Part shown: positions 1 through 7,784 of the stretch, piece by piece
Layout: every line of letters begins with the position of its first letter
How positions within the stretch are numbered: the stretch's first letter is position 1
Source of the DNA: JAJYTL01 sp046705265
GTDB lineage: Bacteria; Pseudomonadota; Alphaproteobacteria; Ferrovibrionales; Ferrovibrionaceae
Direction: 5' to 3'
DNA length: 45,534 nt
Assembly: GCA_046705265.1 (NCBI GenBank)
Contig: JBJKQL010000154.1
Coordinates: forward strand, 1 to 45,534
Program-made: the position numbers and the translations under genes
The notes under the pieces: model-generated
Databases searched by the model: none
Told to the model about the DNA's origin: nothing
Seen by the model: the letters and a program-made list of their open reading frames with translations, nothing else

Positions 1-89
1 CAGCAGTCGGTGGTTTGAACCCTGATCCTGTAACCCGAGTTCGGGGGGCCATCCCCCATCTCTTGTGCAGCAAGGCTGCTCAAAGGTGC

Positions 90-234
90 TTACATGTCCA
101 CACCTCCTTCGCGCCGTCGTGGCGCACCATCATCGGCATAGTTCACGATCCGACTGCCGAGGCTCCATTCCAGCCCAAGTTTATTCCATCCCAGCACAAA
201 CCGGCGCATGTAGAGATTCGCCAGCAGCGGAGAA
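90..234 (-). pseudogene. Group II intron reverse transcriptase remnant, downstream part
   Basis: The minus-strand translation reads SPLLANLYMRRFVLGW and, further on, GSRIVNYADD. These are the conserved finger/palm blocks of group II intron RT-maturases, with YADD as the catalytic aspartate pair. Reading quality collapses after YADD at about 129, and a stop soon follows. The upstream part of the palm motif (PQGSP) is not here; it reappears on the far side of the recombinase element at 2482-2526. About 35 convincing codons remain, so this is a dead fragment. The recombinase element abuts the first residues of SPLL. Confidence 0.75.
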
Positions 235-262
235 AGCACTCCCCGAATGCAAAAGGTAATTT
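235..262. repeat. Left arm of 28-bp inverted repeat bounding the serine-recombinase element
   Basis: The sequence begins AGCACTCCCCGAATGCAAAA and matches the reverse complement of 2454-2481 at 26 of 28 positions. It lies directly against the reverse-transcriptase remnant. Joining the two arms end to end, as in a circularised element, gives a near-perfect palindrome of about 56 bp, the size expected for the attP of a large serine recombinase. I infer that it is one half of attP. Confidence 0.7.
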
Positions 263-343
263 CCGCTTCGATCGGGTGATTGCGCTTGATCGTTCTCGTA
301 CGATGCTTGATTTGCGCCTTAAAACGTAATATACATATGACGC

Positions 344-673
344 ATGTCACGATCGACAGAAGCGGAGAAGGCGGAACGTCTCAATGCGGCCTATGCGTTC
401 CTCGCGCGGGGAGAAAGTGTGGCGGAGGCTGCTTTGTCGTTGTCGCGCCAGTTCGCGATATCACGGCGTCAGGCGTATCGATACATCGGGGAAGCCCAAG
501 TGATGGACCGGCCGGCGCCGATCGTCGAGCCGGCGATGGCGGTAACGTTCAAGCTACCACCAAGTCTGGTCGACGCCATCCGGGCGCGGGCGGCGGCGGA
601 AGGAACGACGATCAGCGATACGATGAGCCGGGCGCTGCGGGCGTTTCTTGGCGAAGTCGGCGGCAATGGTTGA
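344..673 (+). CDS. Small DNA-binding protein (HTH plus ribbon-helix-helix) of the recombinase element
   Basis: The protein has 109 aa. Residues 1-50 look like a helix-turn-helix (FAISRRQAYRYIGEAQ). Residues 65-105 look like a ribbon-helix-helix: a beta strand (AVTFKLPPSLVDAIRARA) followed by two helices (TTISDTMSRALRAFL). It sits between the left element end and the recombinase, on the same strand. This suggests an element-encoded regulator of the recombinase or a directionality-type accessory factor, but neither role can be read from the sequence. I do not recognise a named family. It lies wholly inside the inverted-repeat-bounded unit and should move with it. Confidence 0.7.
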   Translation: MSRSTEAEKAERLNAAYAFLARGESVAEAALSLSRQFAISRRQAYRYIGEAQVMDRPAPIVEPAMAVTFKLPPSLVDAIRARAAAEGTTISDTMSRALRAFLGEVGGNG

Positions 674-819
674 CCGGCGCGGTAATAATGATCGCCGCGT
701 CCATTTCGAGCATGCCTTCGATCGTCTTCTCTCCGTCAAACTGGAGCAGGTTTACGGAATATTGGTTCCGGAACGGGTTCGCGCCGTCGGCGCTGAGCCG
801 CGCGTGAGGGAGGAAAGCG

Positions 820-2487
820 ACGAAGGTTGCCGCCATCTACGCCAGAGTATCCTCCGAACAACAGAAGGAGGAGAACACGATCGCCAGCCAGACGGCAGCG
901 CTGGTCGAGTTTGCGCGCGAGCAAGGATACAGCGTACCCGATGAGTGGGTGATCGAGGACGAGGGTTTTAGCGGTGCCAGTCTGCTACGGCCAGGTCTGG
1001 AGCGGCTGCGTGATCTCGCTGCCGAGGGCTACATTCAGGCCGTTCTGATCCACTCGCCGGATCGGTTGAGTCGCAAATATGCCTGTCAGGTTCTATTGAC
1101 CGAGGAATTCGCCCGCCATGGCGTCGAGACGATATTCCTGAAGGCGCCGCATTCCGGCACGCCGGAAGATCAGTTGATGCTGCAGTTCCAGGGCATGATC
1201 GCCGAGTATGAACGTGCGCAAATTCTCGAACGTTCGCGCCGCGGCAAGCGTCACCGCGCCAGGGCCGGAGAGATCTCCGTTCTGTGTGGCGCGCCCTACG
1301 GCTATCGCTACATTCGCAAAACCAATGATGCGCCGGCCCGCTATGAGATTGACGCCGTCGAAGCTGAAGTGGTCCGTTTGGTATACGAGAAATACACGGT
1401 TGACGGCCTCAGCATCGGCGCCATCGCCCGGCTGCTGCGGGAGATCGGGCGCCCCACACGCCGACGGGTAACCCGATGGGAACGGTCGGTTGTATGGGCG
1501 ATGCTGCGCAACCCGGCCTATAAAGGCACCGCCTGCTTCAACAAGACGCAGGTCGGGCCAAGGCAGAAAGTGACGAAGCCATTCCGTCTATCGGGGCGGG
1601 CGGTTCATGGCGAAAAGAGCAGCGGCCATGAACGACCGCGTGACGAATGGATCGAAATACCGGTGCCGGCGATCGTCAGCGACGAGACATTTGCGCTCGC
1701 GGCAGAGCGCCTGGCCGATAACAAGCGCTTCGCGCCCCGTCGGACCATCGAACCCAGCATCGTCCAGGGACTGGTCTCATGCCGCAAATGCGGCTATGCA
1801 TTGTCGCGAACATCAACCCGCAGCACAGCGCGCAAAATCCATTATTACCGTTGCCTTGGCTCAGACGCATGGCGGCATCTCGTTGGGGCGGTGTGTGACA
1901 GCAAACCGATCCGCCAAGATCTGCTCGACCAGATCGTGTGGCAGGAGGTCATCCGGCTGATCGAAGACCCGACGCTTATCCAGGCCGAACTTGACCGACG
2001 CCTGGATGCGGCCCGCGCAGCCGAACCAACGAAGCGGCGAAGAGAGGCTCTCGAACGTGAACTCACCCGCATCGGAAAGAGCATAGAACGCCTCGTCACG
2101 GCATATCAGGAAGAACTCCTCTCCCTGGATGAGCTGCGGCACAGAATGCCCGAGCTCCGCGCCCGCGAGCAAAGTCGGCGGGCGGAACTACAGGCTATCC
2201 TCGATCAGGCTACCAACCGGATGTCGTTCCTGCGCCTTGCCGAAACCCTGACGGCGTTTCTCCAGAGGCTACGTGAATCGGCGGAAACGCTGGAAACCAC
2301 CGACCGACAGAAGATTGTCCGCCTGTTGGTCAAGGAAGTCTTGGTCGACAACGACACCATTACCATACGCCACTCGATTCCTATCCCATCGACAACGCCT
2401 CCGACCGGCAGCGAACCGCTGCCGCCCAGAGCCAAATCCTGGACGACTGCGAAAAGTTACCTTTTGCGTTCGGGGAGTGCTAGGTGA
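820..2487 (+). CDS. Large serine recombinase
   Basis: This is a site-specific recombinase of about 555 aa. The resolvase domain starts with AAIYARVSSEQQ (catalytic Ser) and has HSPDRLSRKY (active-site Arg). The recombinase domain follows (SVVWAMLRNPAYKG). A zinc ribbon comes next, with CRKC and two later cysteines at roughly residues 320-365, then a coiled coil (about 405-490). The frame is open from 808, but no ATG, GTG or TTG precedes the catalytic Ser. The expected start, after the GGGAGG at 808-813, is ACG at 820. The first normal start in frame is GTG at 949, which would remove the active site. The gene is therefore either started at a non-standard codon or silenced by one substitution. 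Its last codons lie in the right inverted repeat. Confidence 0.85.
   Translation, partial: TKVAAIYARVSSEQQKEENTIASQTAALVEFAREQGYSVPDEWVIEDEGFSGASLLRPGLERLRDLAAEGYIQAVLIHSPDRLSRKYACQVLLTEEFARHGVETIFLKAPHSGTPEDQLMLQFQGMIAEYERAQILERSRRGKRHRARAGEISVLCGAPYGYRYIRKTNDAPARYEIDAVEAEVVRLVYEKYTVDGLSIGAIARLLREIGRPTRRRVTRWERSVVWAMLRNPAYKGTACFNKTQVGPRQKVTKPFRLSGRAVHGEKSSGHERPRDEWIEIPVPAIVSDETFALAAERLADNKRFAPRRTIEPSIVQGLVSCRKCGYALSRTSTRSTARKIHYYRCLGSDAWRHLVGAVCDSKPIRQDLLDQIVWQEVIRLIEDPTLIQAELDRRLDAARAAEPTKRRREALERELTRIGKSIERLVTAYQEELLSLDELRHRMPELRAREQSRRAELQAILDQATNRMSFLRLAETLTAFLQRLRESAETLETTDRQKIVRLLVKEVLVDNDTITIRHSIPIPSTTPPTGSEPLPPRAKSWTTAKSYLLRSGSAR
2454..2481. repeat. Right arm of 28-bp inverted repeat bounding the serine-recombinase element
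   Basis: This is the inverted partner of 235-262 (26 of 28 positions match). It ends GTTCGGGGAGTGCT and overlaps the 3' end of the recombinase gene. Immediately outside it, reading on the minus strand, is the PQGSP motif of the split reverse transcriptase. Confidence 0.7.
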
Positions 2488-2526
2488 ACCCTGCGGAATA
2501 CCGCGTCCCTTGGACAGGAGCCGACC
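2482..2526 (-). pseudogene. Group II intron reverse transcriptase remnant, upstream part
   Basis: The minus strand reads LLSKGRGIPQGSP right up to the right inverted repeat. PQGSP-x-SPLLANLY is the continuous palm motif of these RTs, and its second half starts at the opposite end of the element (233 and below). A stop lies at 2530-2532, so only about 15 codons remain here. The match is short. The support comes from its exact position at the element boundary and its orientation, which is the same as the other half. Confidence 0.55.
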
Positions 2527-2665
2527 ATATCATGCAAAATGAAAGTCTCTTGTGGGAGGGGTGTGAGCGCGGTCACGGTATTTGATGGAGCGGTTTTCAC
2601 GATCGGTGATGGAGGGGTGGCGTAGTTGAGGGTGGCGACGCGGCCGCAAATTTCGAGGCCCGGGA

Positions 2666-3318
2666 TCACCGAGCGGCGGCGGCGCGAGGTGAGGTCTGTG
2701 TGTGGGGTTTGCCGTAGACCTGGAGATAGAGCTTCTCGTCGAGGATGGTGATCTCACGCTGAGCGGCGCTCATGAGGAGTTCGGCGGCCATGGAGAGCAG
2801 GATGCGGAAGTTTCCGGCGGCGTGATCGACGAGGGTGTGGCGCATCTCGGGTGTCATGAGGCTGGCGTTGCCGGCGGCGACGATGAGGTGCTCCAGGCAG
2901 GCGAAGAGCTCCTCGCGGGTGGCGACTTCGGTAGCGAGACGGGTGCGGATGCGCGAGCCCAGCGGGATCAGTTCTTCACGACGGAGTTTCTCGAGGAGCC
3001 TTGCATCGCCGGCGAGCACGGTGCAGAGGAGCGCCTGGGAGTCGAAGCGTGCGCTGGAGAGCGGGCGCAGCTCGTTGAGGACCATCGGACTCATCACCTG
3101 CGCCTCATCGATGAGCAAGACGGAGCGGCGGGTGGTGGATCCCAAGTGGTCGAGCCAGCGGGTGCGCAGCGCCTTGAAGCCAACCCAGCGGTTGGAGACG
3201 CGGATGGGGACGGCGAAGATGTCACCGAGCTCGCGGTATAATTCCGCACCCTGAATTATTCCGAGCGGCCGTCTGGAGGCCGCAGGGTTCGGACGATTTC
3301 CGTCCTGTCAGTCGACAT
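2666..3318 (-). pseudogene. IS-associated AAA ATPase remnant (ExeA/TniB-like)
   Basis: The readable part (about 3262 down to 2666) contains the Walker B block SVLLIDEAQVMSP, a sensor-like stretch LLCTVLAGDARLLEKL and SRIRTRL. This is typical of the helper ATPase encoded beside DDE transposases. An ATG at 3318 starts a 20-codon frame (MSTDRTEIVRTLRPPDGRSE) that stops at once. The long frame continues in another register, and the Walker A P-loop is absent. About 60 N-terminal residues are therefore missing through deletion and frameshift. It directly follows the transposase remnant at 3321-3425, as in intact copies of such elements. It is not expected to function. Confidence 0.65.
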
Positions 3319-3320
3319 AA

Positions 3321-3425
3321 TCAGAGCTCCTTCAGGAATGCGAGCAGCCTGTCGTCGGGCTTGAAGCGCTTAACCTGCAATTCGGCTGGGTTCGTCTTGG
3401 CCAGGGCTTGCTCTTTCAGTTTCAT
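3321..3425 (-). pseudogene. Transposase C-terminal remnant of the same IS
   Basis: A 34-codon minus-strand frame ends KRFKPDDRLLAFLKEL, a typical C-terminus of DDE transposases that are followed by an AAA helper ATPase. The stop (3321-3323) lies 2 bp before the ATPase start at 3318. Everything upstream, including the catalytic core, is missing, with unrelated DNA from about 3426. The identification rests on the tail motif and the adjacent ATPase remnant. Confidence 0.55.
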
Positions 3426-3448
3426 GTCGCATTATTTATCGAAGCAAT

Positions 3449-3625
3449 TTTGACGATCCTGGGTACAATATCGTGCGTTTCAACGTGGATAACGCGGAAA
3501 TCCTCAATTGCACGCCTTACACCGTCAAGAAGCTCACAGTCGAATTCGAAGAATGCGGCAACGGTTGGTTTCGTAAGGGCGACCACGACGGCACTACATC
3601 TACGGCCAATCCCAGCGACCCATGA
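3449..3625 (+). pseudogene. Orphan C-terminal fragment of an unknown protein
   Basis: This frame is open at its 5' side, ends at TGA 3623-3625, and has protein-like composition (FDDPGYNIVRFNVDNAEIL, KLTVEFEECGNGWFRKG). There is no start codon and no recognised family. It may be the tail of a gene cut by the IS whose transposase remnant ends at about 3425. It could equally be a chance frame. Confidence 0.25.
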
Positions 3626-3751
3626 TCAAAGGCTCGTCCTACTTGATCGGCGTATTGGTGTAGTAGTGAAAACGTGACCGACAGAGGATCCGCCCGCTAG
3701 GTATCAGTCGCAAAGTATATTCCAACCGATGCGATTGATGCGCGCCTATGC

Positions 3752-3775
3752 GTGAACAGAATACAGCAATTTGTA
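3752..3775. repeat. 24-bp direct repeat, copy 1
   Basis: The copy starts CGTGAACAGAATACAGCAA and matches 5171-5194 at 23 of 24 positions in the same orientation. The two copies bracket the AAA/DUF4143 pseudogene. Confidence 0.7.
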
Positions 3776-3819
3776 CCCAAGGCGTCGGCTGTTCCGGGGC
3801 GATGGTTTTCGACCTGTTT

Positions 3820-5040
3820 TCATCGCTTGGCAGCCTTTGTCCCGGGCATACTCGTGGCTTCAACGGCATCCAGAAGCGGCATGACTTCCACGCCGCCCGC
3901 GCCTGGGTATGTGTCGCGCACCGGATAGACGAGTATCTTACGTTCTGCCTCGATGTCGGCTGAGGCGACGTGGAATCCCTTTTCCACCGACGGCGAGAGC
4001 GATTTCTTAAACTCGAACGTCCAGCGGCGGGATGCCGACAATTCGAGCACGAAATCGATCTCATGGCCCGCTGCCGAGCGATAGAGATAGGGCTTCGTGC
4101 CATCCGGCGCGGCGGCGATGATCGCTTCTATCGCAAATCCCCCCCAGCTCGCGCCGGCAACCGGATGGCCCAGCACGTCGTTGAGCGTCGGCAAGTTCAG
4201 CAGGGAATGCAGCAGGCCGGAATCGCGCAGATAGATTTTCGGCGATTTGACCAGCCGCCTGCCGACATTGGCGGTTCATGGCTGTAACCGCCGGACAAGC
4301 AGCAGATCGACCAGCAGCCCGAGATAATGCGAAACCGCATGCCAGCCGACGCCAAGACTTTGCACGAGGCGTTGAGCGTTGAACAGGCTGCCTTGTGTGT
4401 GCGCCAGCATGGTCCAGAAACGTTCGATGGTTTCCGCCGGAACGCGCACGCCGAATTGAGGAATATCGCGTTCGAGATAGGAGCGTATGAAGGCAGTGCG
4501 CCACAGGCTGCTTTCGCGGTCGCTCTCGGCGAGGAAGCTGCTCGGAAATCCACCGCGCAGCCATAGCTTGTCGGCCGCACCGGCGCCTTCTATCGGAAGA
4601 ACCTCCTGCGGTTGGAACGGCATCAATTCGAGAAAGCTGATGCGTCCGGTAAGGCTTTCGGAGGATTGCCGTAAGAGATCGAGCGCTGCCGATCCGAGAA
4701 TGAGGAATTGCCCCGCTTTTTCTCGAGCACGCCGCCGCGCGTCGATTTCGCTTCGCAACACGGAAAAAATCTAGGGGATGCGATGTGTCTCGTCGAGAAT
4801 GATCAACCGCCCGCGCTGCGCGCGGAAATACGCGACTGGATCGTCGAGACGTCGCCGGTCGGCCGGATTCTCCAGATCGAGATAAATGGCTTTGTCGCCG
4901 CGTTGCTCGGCCAGTTCCAAGGCAAGGGTGGTTTTTCCCGATTGGCGCGGACCGAGCAGCGCCACGGCTGGAAATTGCTTGAGCCGGTGTTCTAGGGTGG
5001 GCTTGGGGCGGCGCGGAATCATATATGCAATATCGCGCAT
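3820..5040 (-). pseudogene. AAA ATPase with DUF4143 domain, interrupted by two nonsense codons
   Basis: All three pieces lie in one minus-strand frame. Residues 1-90 carry Walker A (LLGPRQSGKTTLALELAEQ) and Walker B (RLIILDETHRIP). The middle (LILGSAALDLLRQSSESLTG and onward) is the rest of the AAA_14 fold. The end (ASWGGFAIEAII, AGHEIDFVLEL) is the DUF4143 nuclease-like C-terminal region. A TAG at 4771-4773 follows HRIP, and a TGA at 4276-4278 stands where the family usually has Trp (RRLQP-stop-TANVG). Without them the product would be about 405 aa, the normal length. Related proteins are archaeal/bacterial ATPases of unclear role, often in defence or toxin-like contexts. The decay is recent, since no frameshift has accumulated. 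Confidence 0.8.
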
Positions 5041-5170
5041 AGTGCGCGAATTTGCAGGGAATTACAAATTATATAGCATAATCAATAAAATAATGTTCTG
5101 GACGACGGCCAAAATGGCCCCATTTCAGGCATTTTGGCTCGGGCCTTTAGCCCCCGCAGATAGCCACGCC

Positions 5171-5194
5171 CGTGAACAGAATACAGCAAATTGT
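5171..5194. repeat. 24-bp direct repeat, copy 2
   Basis: This is the second copy of the repeat at 3752-3775 (23 of 24 identical). It lies between the start of the AAA/DUF4143 pseudogene and the IS1-family element. Confidence 0.7.
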
Positions 5195-5212
5195 TCGCGC
5201 CAGGGCAGAGGT

Positions 5213-5220
5213 CAAAAGAC
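5213..5220. repeat. Target-site duplication, left copy
   Basis: CAAAAGAC directly precedes the left terminal repeat. The same 8 bp follow the right terminal repeat at 8072-8079. Confidence 0.8.
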
Positions 5221-5243
5221 GGTAGTGTCTCACTTTGAAATTT
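5221..5243. repeat. Left terminal inverted repeat of the IS1-family element
   Basis: It is identical over 23 bp to the reverse complement of 8049-8071. The transposase stop codon (TGA, 5230-5232 on the minus strand) lies inside the repeat, so the last transposase codons double as the element end. Confidence 0.9.
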
Positions 5244-6108
5244 TCCGATAGGCCGCCGGTCGGTTTGGTTTATCGGACCGTGCGTCGATGAGCGCCGCGA
5301 TATCCTCCAAGCTCCAGAGCCGATCCGTAATCCCCGCTGCCATGGCAGGTGTCACTTTCAGCGTCTTGTGGATGCGGCAGAAGTTATAGAACGCGAAGTA
5401 AAGCGCCAGCGCGTGAATGTGGTTTTCGAGCTTCTTTGAGAAAGCATTTGTCAGGCGAGTGAAGCGCCGCATCGACATGCGCATCGTAAGATTGGAACGC
5501 TCGACATACGACGTCGAAACATGCGCCATATCGGGCTTGCCTTCGACCGGCATCTTGCGAGCGCCGATGCACTCTGCCGGGCTGTAGCGTCCCTTAGCAG
5601 CCTCAGAAACCGCGCCGTAGAGCTTCACAAGCTGCGCATAGTCAACGTCGCCACCGAACGCACCTTCAACGGCCTCCAGATAGGCTTTGTGGCCATCTGT
5701 CGTTAGTTGAACGCGATTAACGATGCGGCTGCGCAGATCGTCCATAAGAGCAATCGCAGACTGTCCCGAACGATCCCCGACAAAGTAGGAGATCATCAAC
5801 TTGGTCTGCGCCTCGATAGCCGTCCACGTCCACACATCGCCAGCGCCGACAACCGCAGCCTTAGCGGCTGGGACGTTCTTTTCCTTGGCGTAGCAGAAGC
5901 TCCAAATCTCATCGCATTGAACGCGGGACGCCTTCACGTTGCGCACCATCTCATCGTGGAGCGCCAGGCACGCCTCGCCAGCATCGACCAGCAACTTGGA
6001 AACCGTGTTGATGCTCACGTCAGCCACCCGAGAGATCGACCGCATCGACGATCCCTCGCAGAGCATCGACAGGATTTGAACGCGGGATTTCAGGGGCAGC
6101 TTGTTCAT
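5230..6108 (-). CDS. IS1-family transposase, single uninterrupted frame
   Basis: The DDE transposase has 292 aa. The N-terminal HTH (MRSISRVADVSINTVSKLLVDAG) is followed by the first acidic residue in VQCDEIWSF, the second in QLTTDGHKAY, and the catalytic Glu in SYVERSNLTMRMSMRRFTRL. It ends with ALYFAFYNFCRIHKTL. Unlike classical IS1, no insA/insB frameshift is needed. The start MNKLPLKSRVQIL (6108) fits the usual family N-terminus; an in-frame ATG at 6156 would add 16 residues with no ribosome-binding site. It acts on the 23-bp ends at 5221 and 8071. The frame is intact. Confidence 0.9.
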   Translation of the reverse strand: MNKLPLKSRVQILSMLCEGSSMRSISRVADVSINTVSKLLVDAGEACLALHDEMVRNVKASRVQCDEIWSFCYAKEKNVPAAKAAVVGAGDVWTWTAIEAQTKLMISYFVGDRSGQSAIALMDDLRSRIVNRVQLTTDGHKAYLEAVEGAFGGDVDYAQLVKLYGAVSEAAKGRYSPAECIGARKMPVEGKPDMAHVSTSYVERSNLTMRMSMRRFTRLTNAFSKKLENHIHALALYFAFYNFCRIHKTLKVTPAMAAGITDRLWSLEDIAALIDARSDKPNRPAAYRKISK

Positions 6109-6244
6109 GCCCCCAGTATCTGAAATTATATGCTTAGCGTCAAGCATAAAGTTCATTTATGCGACCCGGTGCCGATCCGGAAGAAATTGCATATACTGGG
6201 TTGCAGGAACGAACCCATCTTTAACTTTTGCGGTATTGACTTAT

Positions 6245-6766
6245 ATGTCAACACCGGATGCAATCAAGCGGCGTATACGAGAGATCGAGGGGCAGCTTCT
6301 TTTCCACTTGCCGCCTCTGTTTATGGGCGACCCCGCAGTGCGGGAGTTGCTCGTGTCGCAGGAGGTACGGGACGATGTTAATCCGCCGTGGCCGAAGTAT
6401 CGCGCTGGTCTCCGGCATGCAGAATTTCGGCAAACGCTGGATAATTTCACTATGGGAGAAATGATCTCCGTAGCGGAGAATCCTTTCGACAAGTCCATCT
6501 ATGCGGATATGGCTCGTACGGCGCCCAAGCTGTTAGAGATATGGGACTTTAGGGTCCAGATGCCAGATCAAGGAATACGATGCTTTGGAGCCTTTGGAGA
6601 TCGCAATCTCTTTATTGCGCTAACATGGGAGTATCGGGAGACCATTACGGATTTCGATGCCGAAGTTAGGAGGTGCGCCAAGGAGTGGGAAAGACTCTTT
6701 GGTTCCATAGGGCGATATCGAGGGAAAGACTTAGATGACTATCTCACGGGATACATGGCTGTATAA
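6245..6766 (+). CDS. Unknown passenger protein A of the IS1-family element
   Basis: The 173-aa soluble protein (MSTPDAIKRRIREIEGQ...) has no signal peptide or membrane segment. It has a distinctive tail: CFGAFGDRNLFIALTWEY, AKEWERLFG, and YRGKDLDDYLTGYMAV. I do not recognise the family. The ATG at 6245 is preferred because the open frame further upstream has poor composition. Its 3' end overlaps the HTH gene by 32 bp, implying translational coupling. A small unknown protein overlapping a downstream HTH gene resembles toxin-antitoxin layouts, but nothing in the protein itself shows a toxin fold. It is the first gene of the passenger operon. Confidence 0.75.
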   Translation: MSTPDAIKRRIREIEGQLLFHLPPLFMGDPAVRELLVSQEVRDDVNPPWPKYRAGLRHAEFRQTLDNFTMGEMISVAENPFDKSIYADMARTAPKLLEIWDFRVQMPDQGIRCFGAFGDRNLFIALTWEYRETITDFDAEVRRCAKEWERLFGSIGRYRGKDLDDYLTGYMAV

Positions 6767-7169
6767 GCCCACATCTGACGAGCGCGTGCCATATGCTACG
6801 CAGGGATATATGCGGTCTCGCTTTCGGAACCACGTACACTCCCTCTTGCTGAGAGAACTTAAAAAGTCTGGACTTACGCAGGCGCAGCTCGCCAGACGCG
6901 CTGGCAAGCGGCCAGACATCGTTTGTCGTCTAATTGGCACTCCTGCCAATATAGAACTTAACACCCTGAGCGATTTGCTGTTTGCAATGGGGGGGGGCGA
7001 GCCCCGTATGGCGGTGGCATATCCTCTTGAGGCGCCCCCACGTAATAGTCAGCGACCAGAGTGGCTCAAAGAAAAAGCGGACAGCGTGCCTCCGACGGAG
7101 TTCGAGGAGACGCCTCCTAGCACTAGCAGCCCTGTTAAGTTTTTCGAGAGAGAGCCGGTCCCCGCATGA
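6735..7169 (+). CDS. XRE-type helix-turn-helix passenger protein B
   Basis: The protein has 144 aa. Residues 30-87 form a Cro/CI-type HTH (FRNHVHSLLLRELKKSGLTQ, then AQLARRAGKRPDIVCRLIG, then LNTLSDLLFAMGG). A Pro/Glu-rich, probably flexible tail follows. It overlaps gene A by 32 bp and gene C by 4 bp (ATGA). It is a likely autoregulator of the passenger operon, by analogy with HigA-like proteins; that role is inferred from the fold and position only. Confidence 0.8.
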   Translation: MTISRDTWLYKPTSDERVPYATQGYMRSRFRNHVHSLLLRELKKSGLTQAQLARRAGKRPDIVCRLIGTPANIELNTLSDLLFAMGGGEPRMAVAYPLEAPPRNSQRPEWLKEKADSVPPTEFEETPPSTSSPVKFFEREPVPA

Positions 7170-7573
7170 CCTCTCCCGCGCTGAAAGTCCTCTACTCCCT
7201 GCTGTGCGACGACATACGCCGCGAAGATAATGGGAAACTTATCATCATTGGTTTGTACGGAGCGGACGTGGTGCTGCCGGTCGCTCCTGTGGCCCTCCGG
7301 TTCGATTACCTCTTAGCGCTCCGCGCAGACGCTCCCGGTGATGCGGAAGCAAAAGTACGCGTGATACATAATGGGCGGCCGATCTTCGCGGCGACTGGTA
7401 AAATGCATTTTGCCGATCAACAGCAGGTGGCGCTTAACGCCCTTAAGGGCATTGTTGTACAAGTTGAAAAGGACTGCGCCCTGGACTTCCAGCTTAGCTT
7501 AAATGGAGGCCGATTCCGGTCCGTCCTGAAGGTGCCCGTAAAGGTCACGGCGCCTTCGGCTCCCATCGCTTAG
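7166..7573 (+). CDS. DUF6941-like passenger protein C
   Basis: The 135-aa protein begins with LKVLYSLLCDDIRREDNGKL and IIIGLYGADVVLP. This is the signature N-terminus of the DUF6941 family, predicted beta-sandwich proteins of unknown function. No catalytic motif is visible. It is coupled to the HTH gene by an ATGA overlap and is the last gene of the plus-strand passenger operon. It overlaps the convergent gene D by 29 bp. Confidence 0.75.
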   Translation: MTSPALKVLYSLLCDDIRREDNGKLIIIGLYGADVVLPVAPVALRFDYLLALRADAPGDAEAKVRVIHNGRPIFAATGKMHFADQQQVALNALKGIVVQVEKDCALDFQLSLNGGRFRSVLKVPVKVTAPSAPIA

Positions 7574-7784
7574 CTGCCGCTTTTCTGGCGATCTCGCTCC
7601 GCTGCTTCTTGGTCAGCTTAGCGGCACGCGCCTTTCCGCCCTTAGCCCCAAGGGCCTTGGCGGCCTTGTTCTTGCCGCCCTCGTCTAGGTCTTCCTCGAT
7701 CTCGCCAGTAGCGATCTTGGCGACCTTGATGGCGGCCCCGATAACATCGGCGGGGCGCTTCTCGCCCTTGGGGCCTTTAGGCAT
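7545..7784 (-). CDS. Small basic passenger protein D (Lys/Ala-rich C-terminus)
   Basis: The 79-aa protein begins MPKGPKGEKRPADVIGAAIK, has an acidic middle (GEIEEDLDEGG), and a basic repeat-like end (AKALGAKGGKARAAKLTKKQ, then RSEIARKAAAKRW). The GGKARA and ARKAAAKRW elements recur in small, widespread bacterial proteins with histone-H1-like or nucleic-acid-binding tails. The function is unknown. Its ATG overlaps the stop of gene E by 8 bp, so the two are co-translated. Its 3' end overlaps the convergent DUF6941-like gene. Confidence 0.7.
   Translation of the reverse strand: MPKGPKGEKRPADVIGAAIKVAKIATGEIEEDLDEGGKNKAAKALGAKGGKARAAKLTKKQRSEIARKAAAKRWEPKAP

Noticed and set aside
4276..4773. Stop-codon recoding in the ATPase/DUF4143 gene
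   Set aside because: Two different stops (TAG and TGA) are involved, no selenocysteine context is seen, and other genes in the window end normally at TGA and TAG. A pseudogene is simpler.
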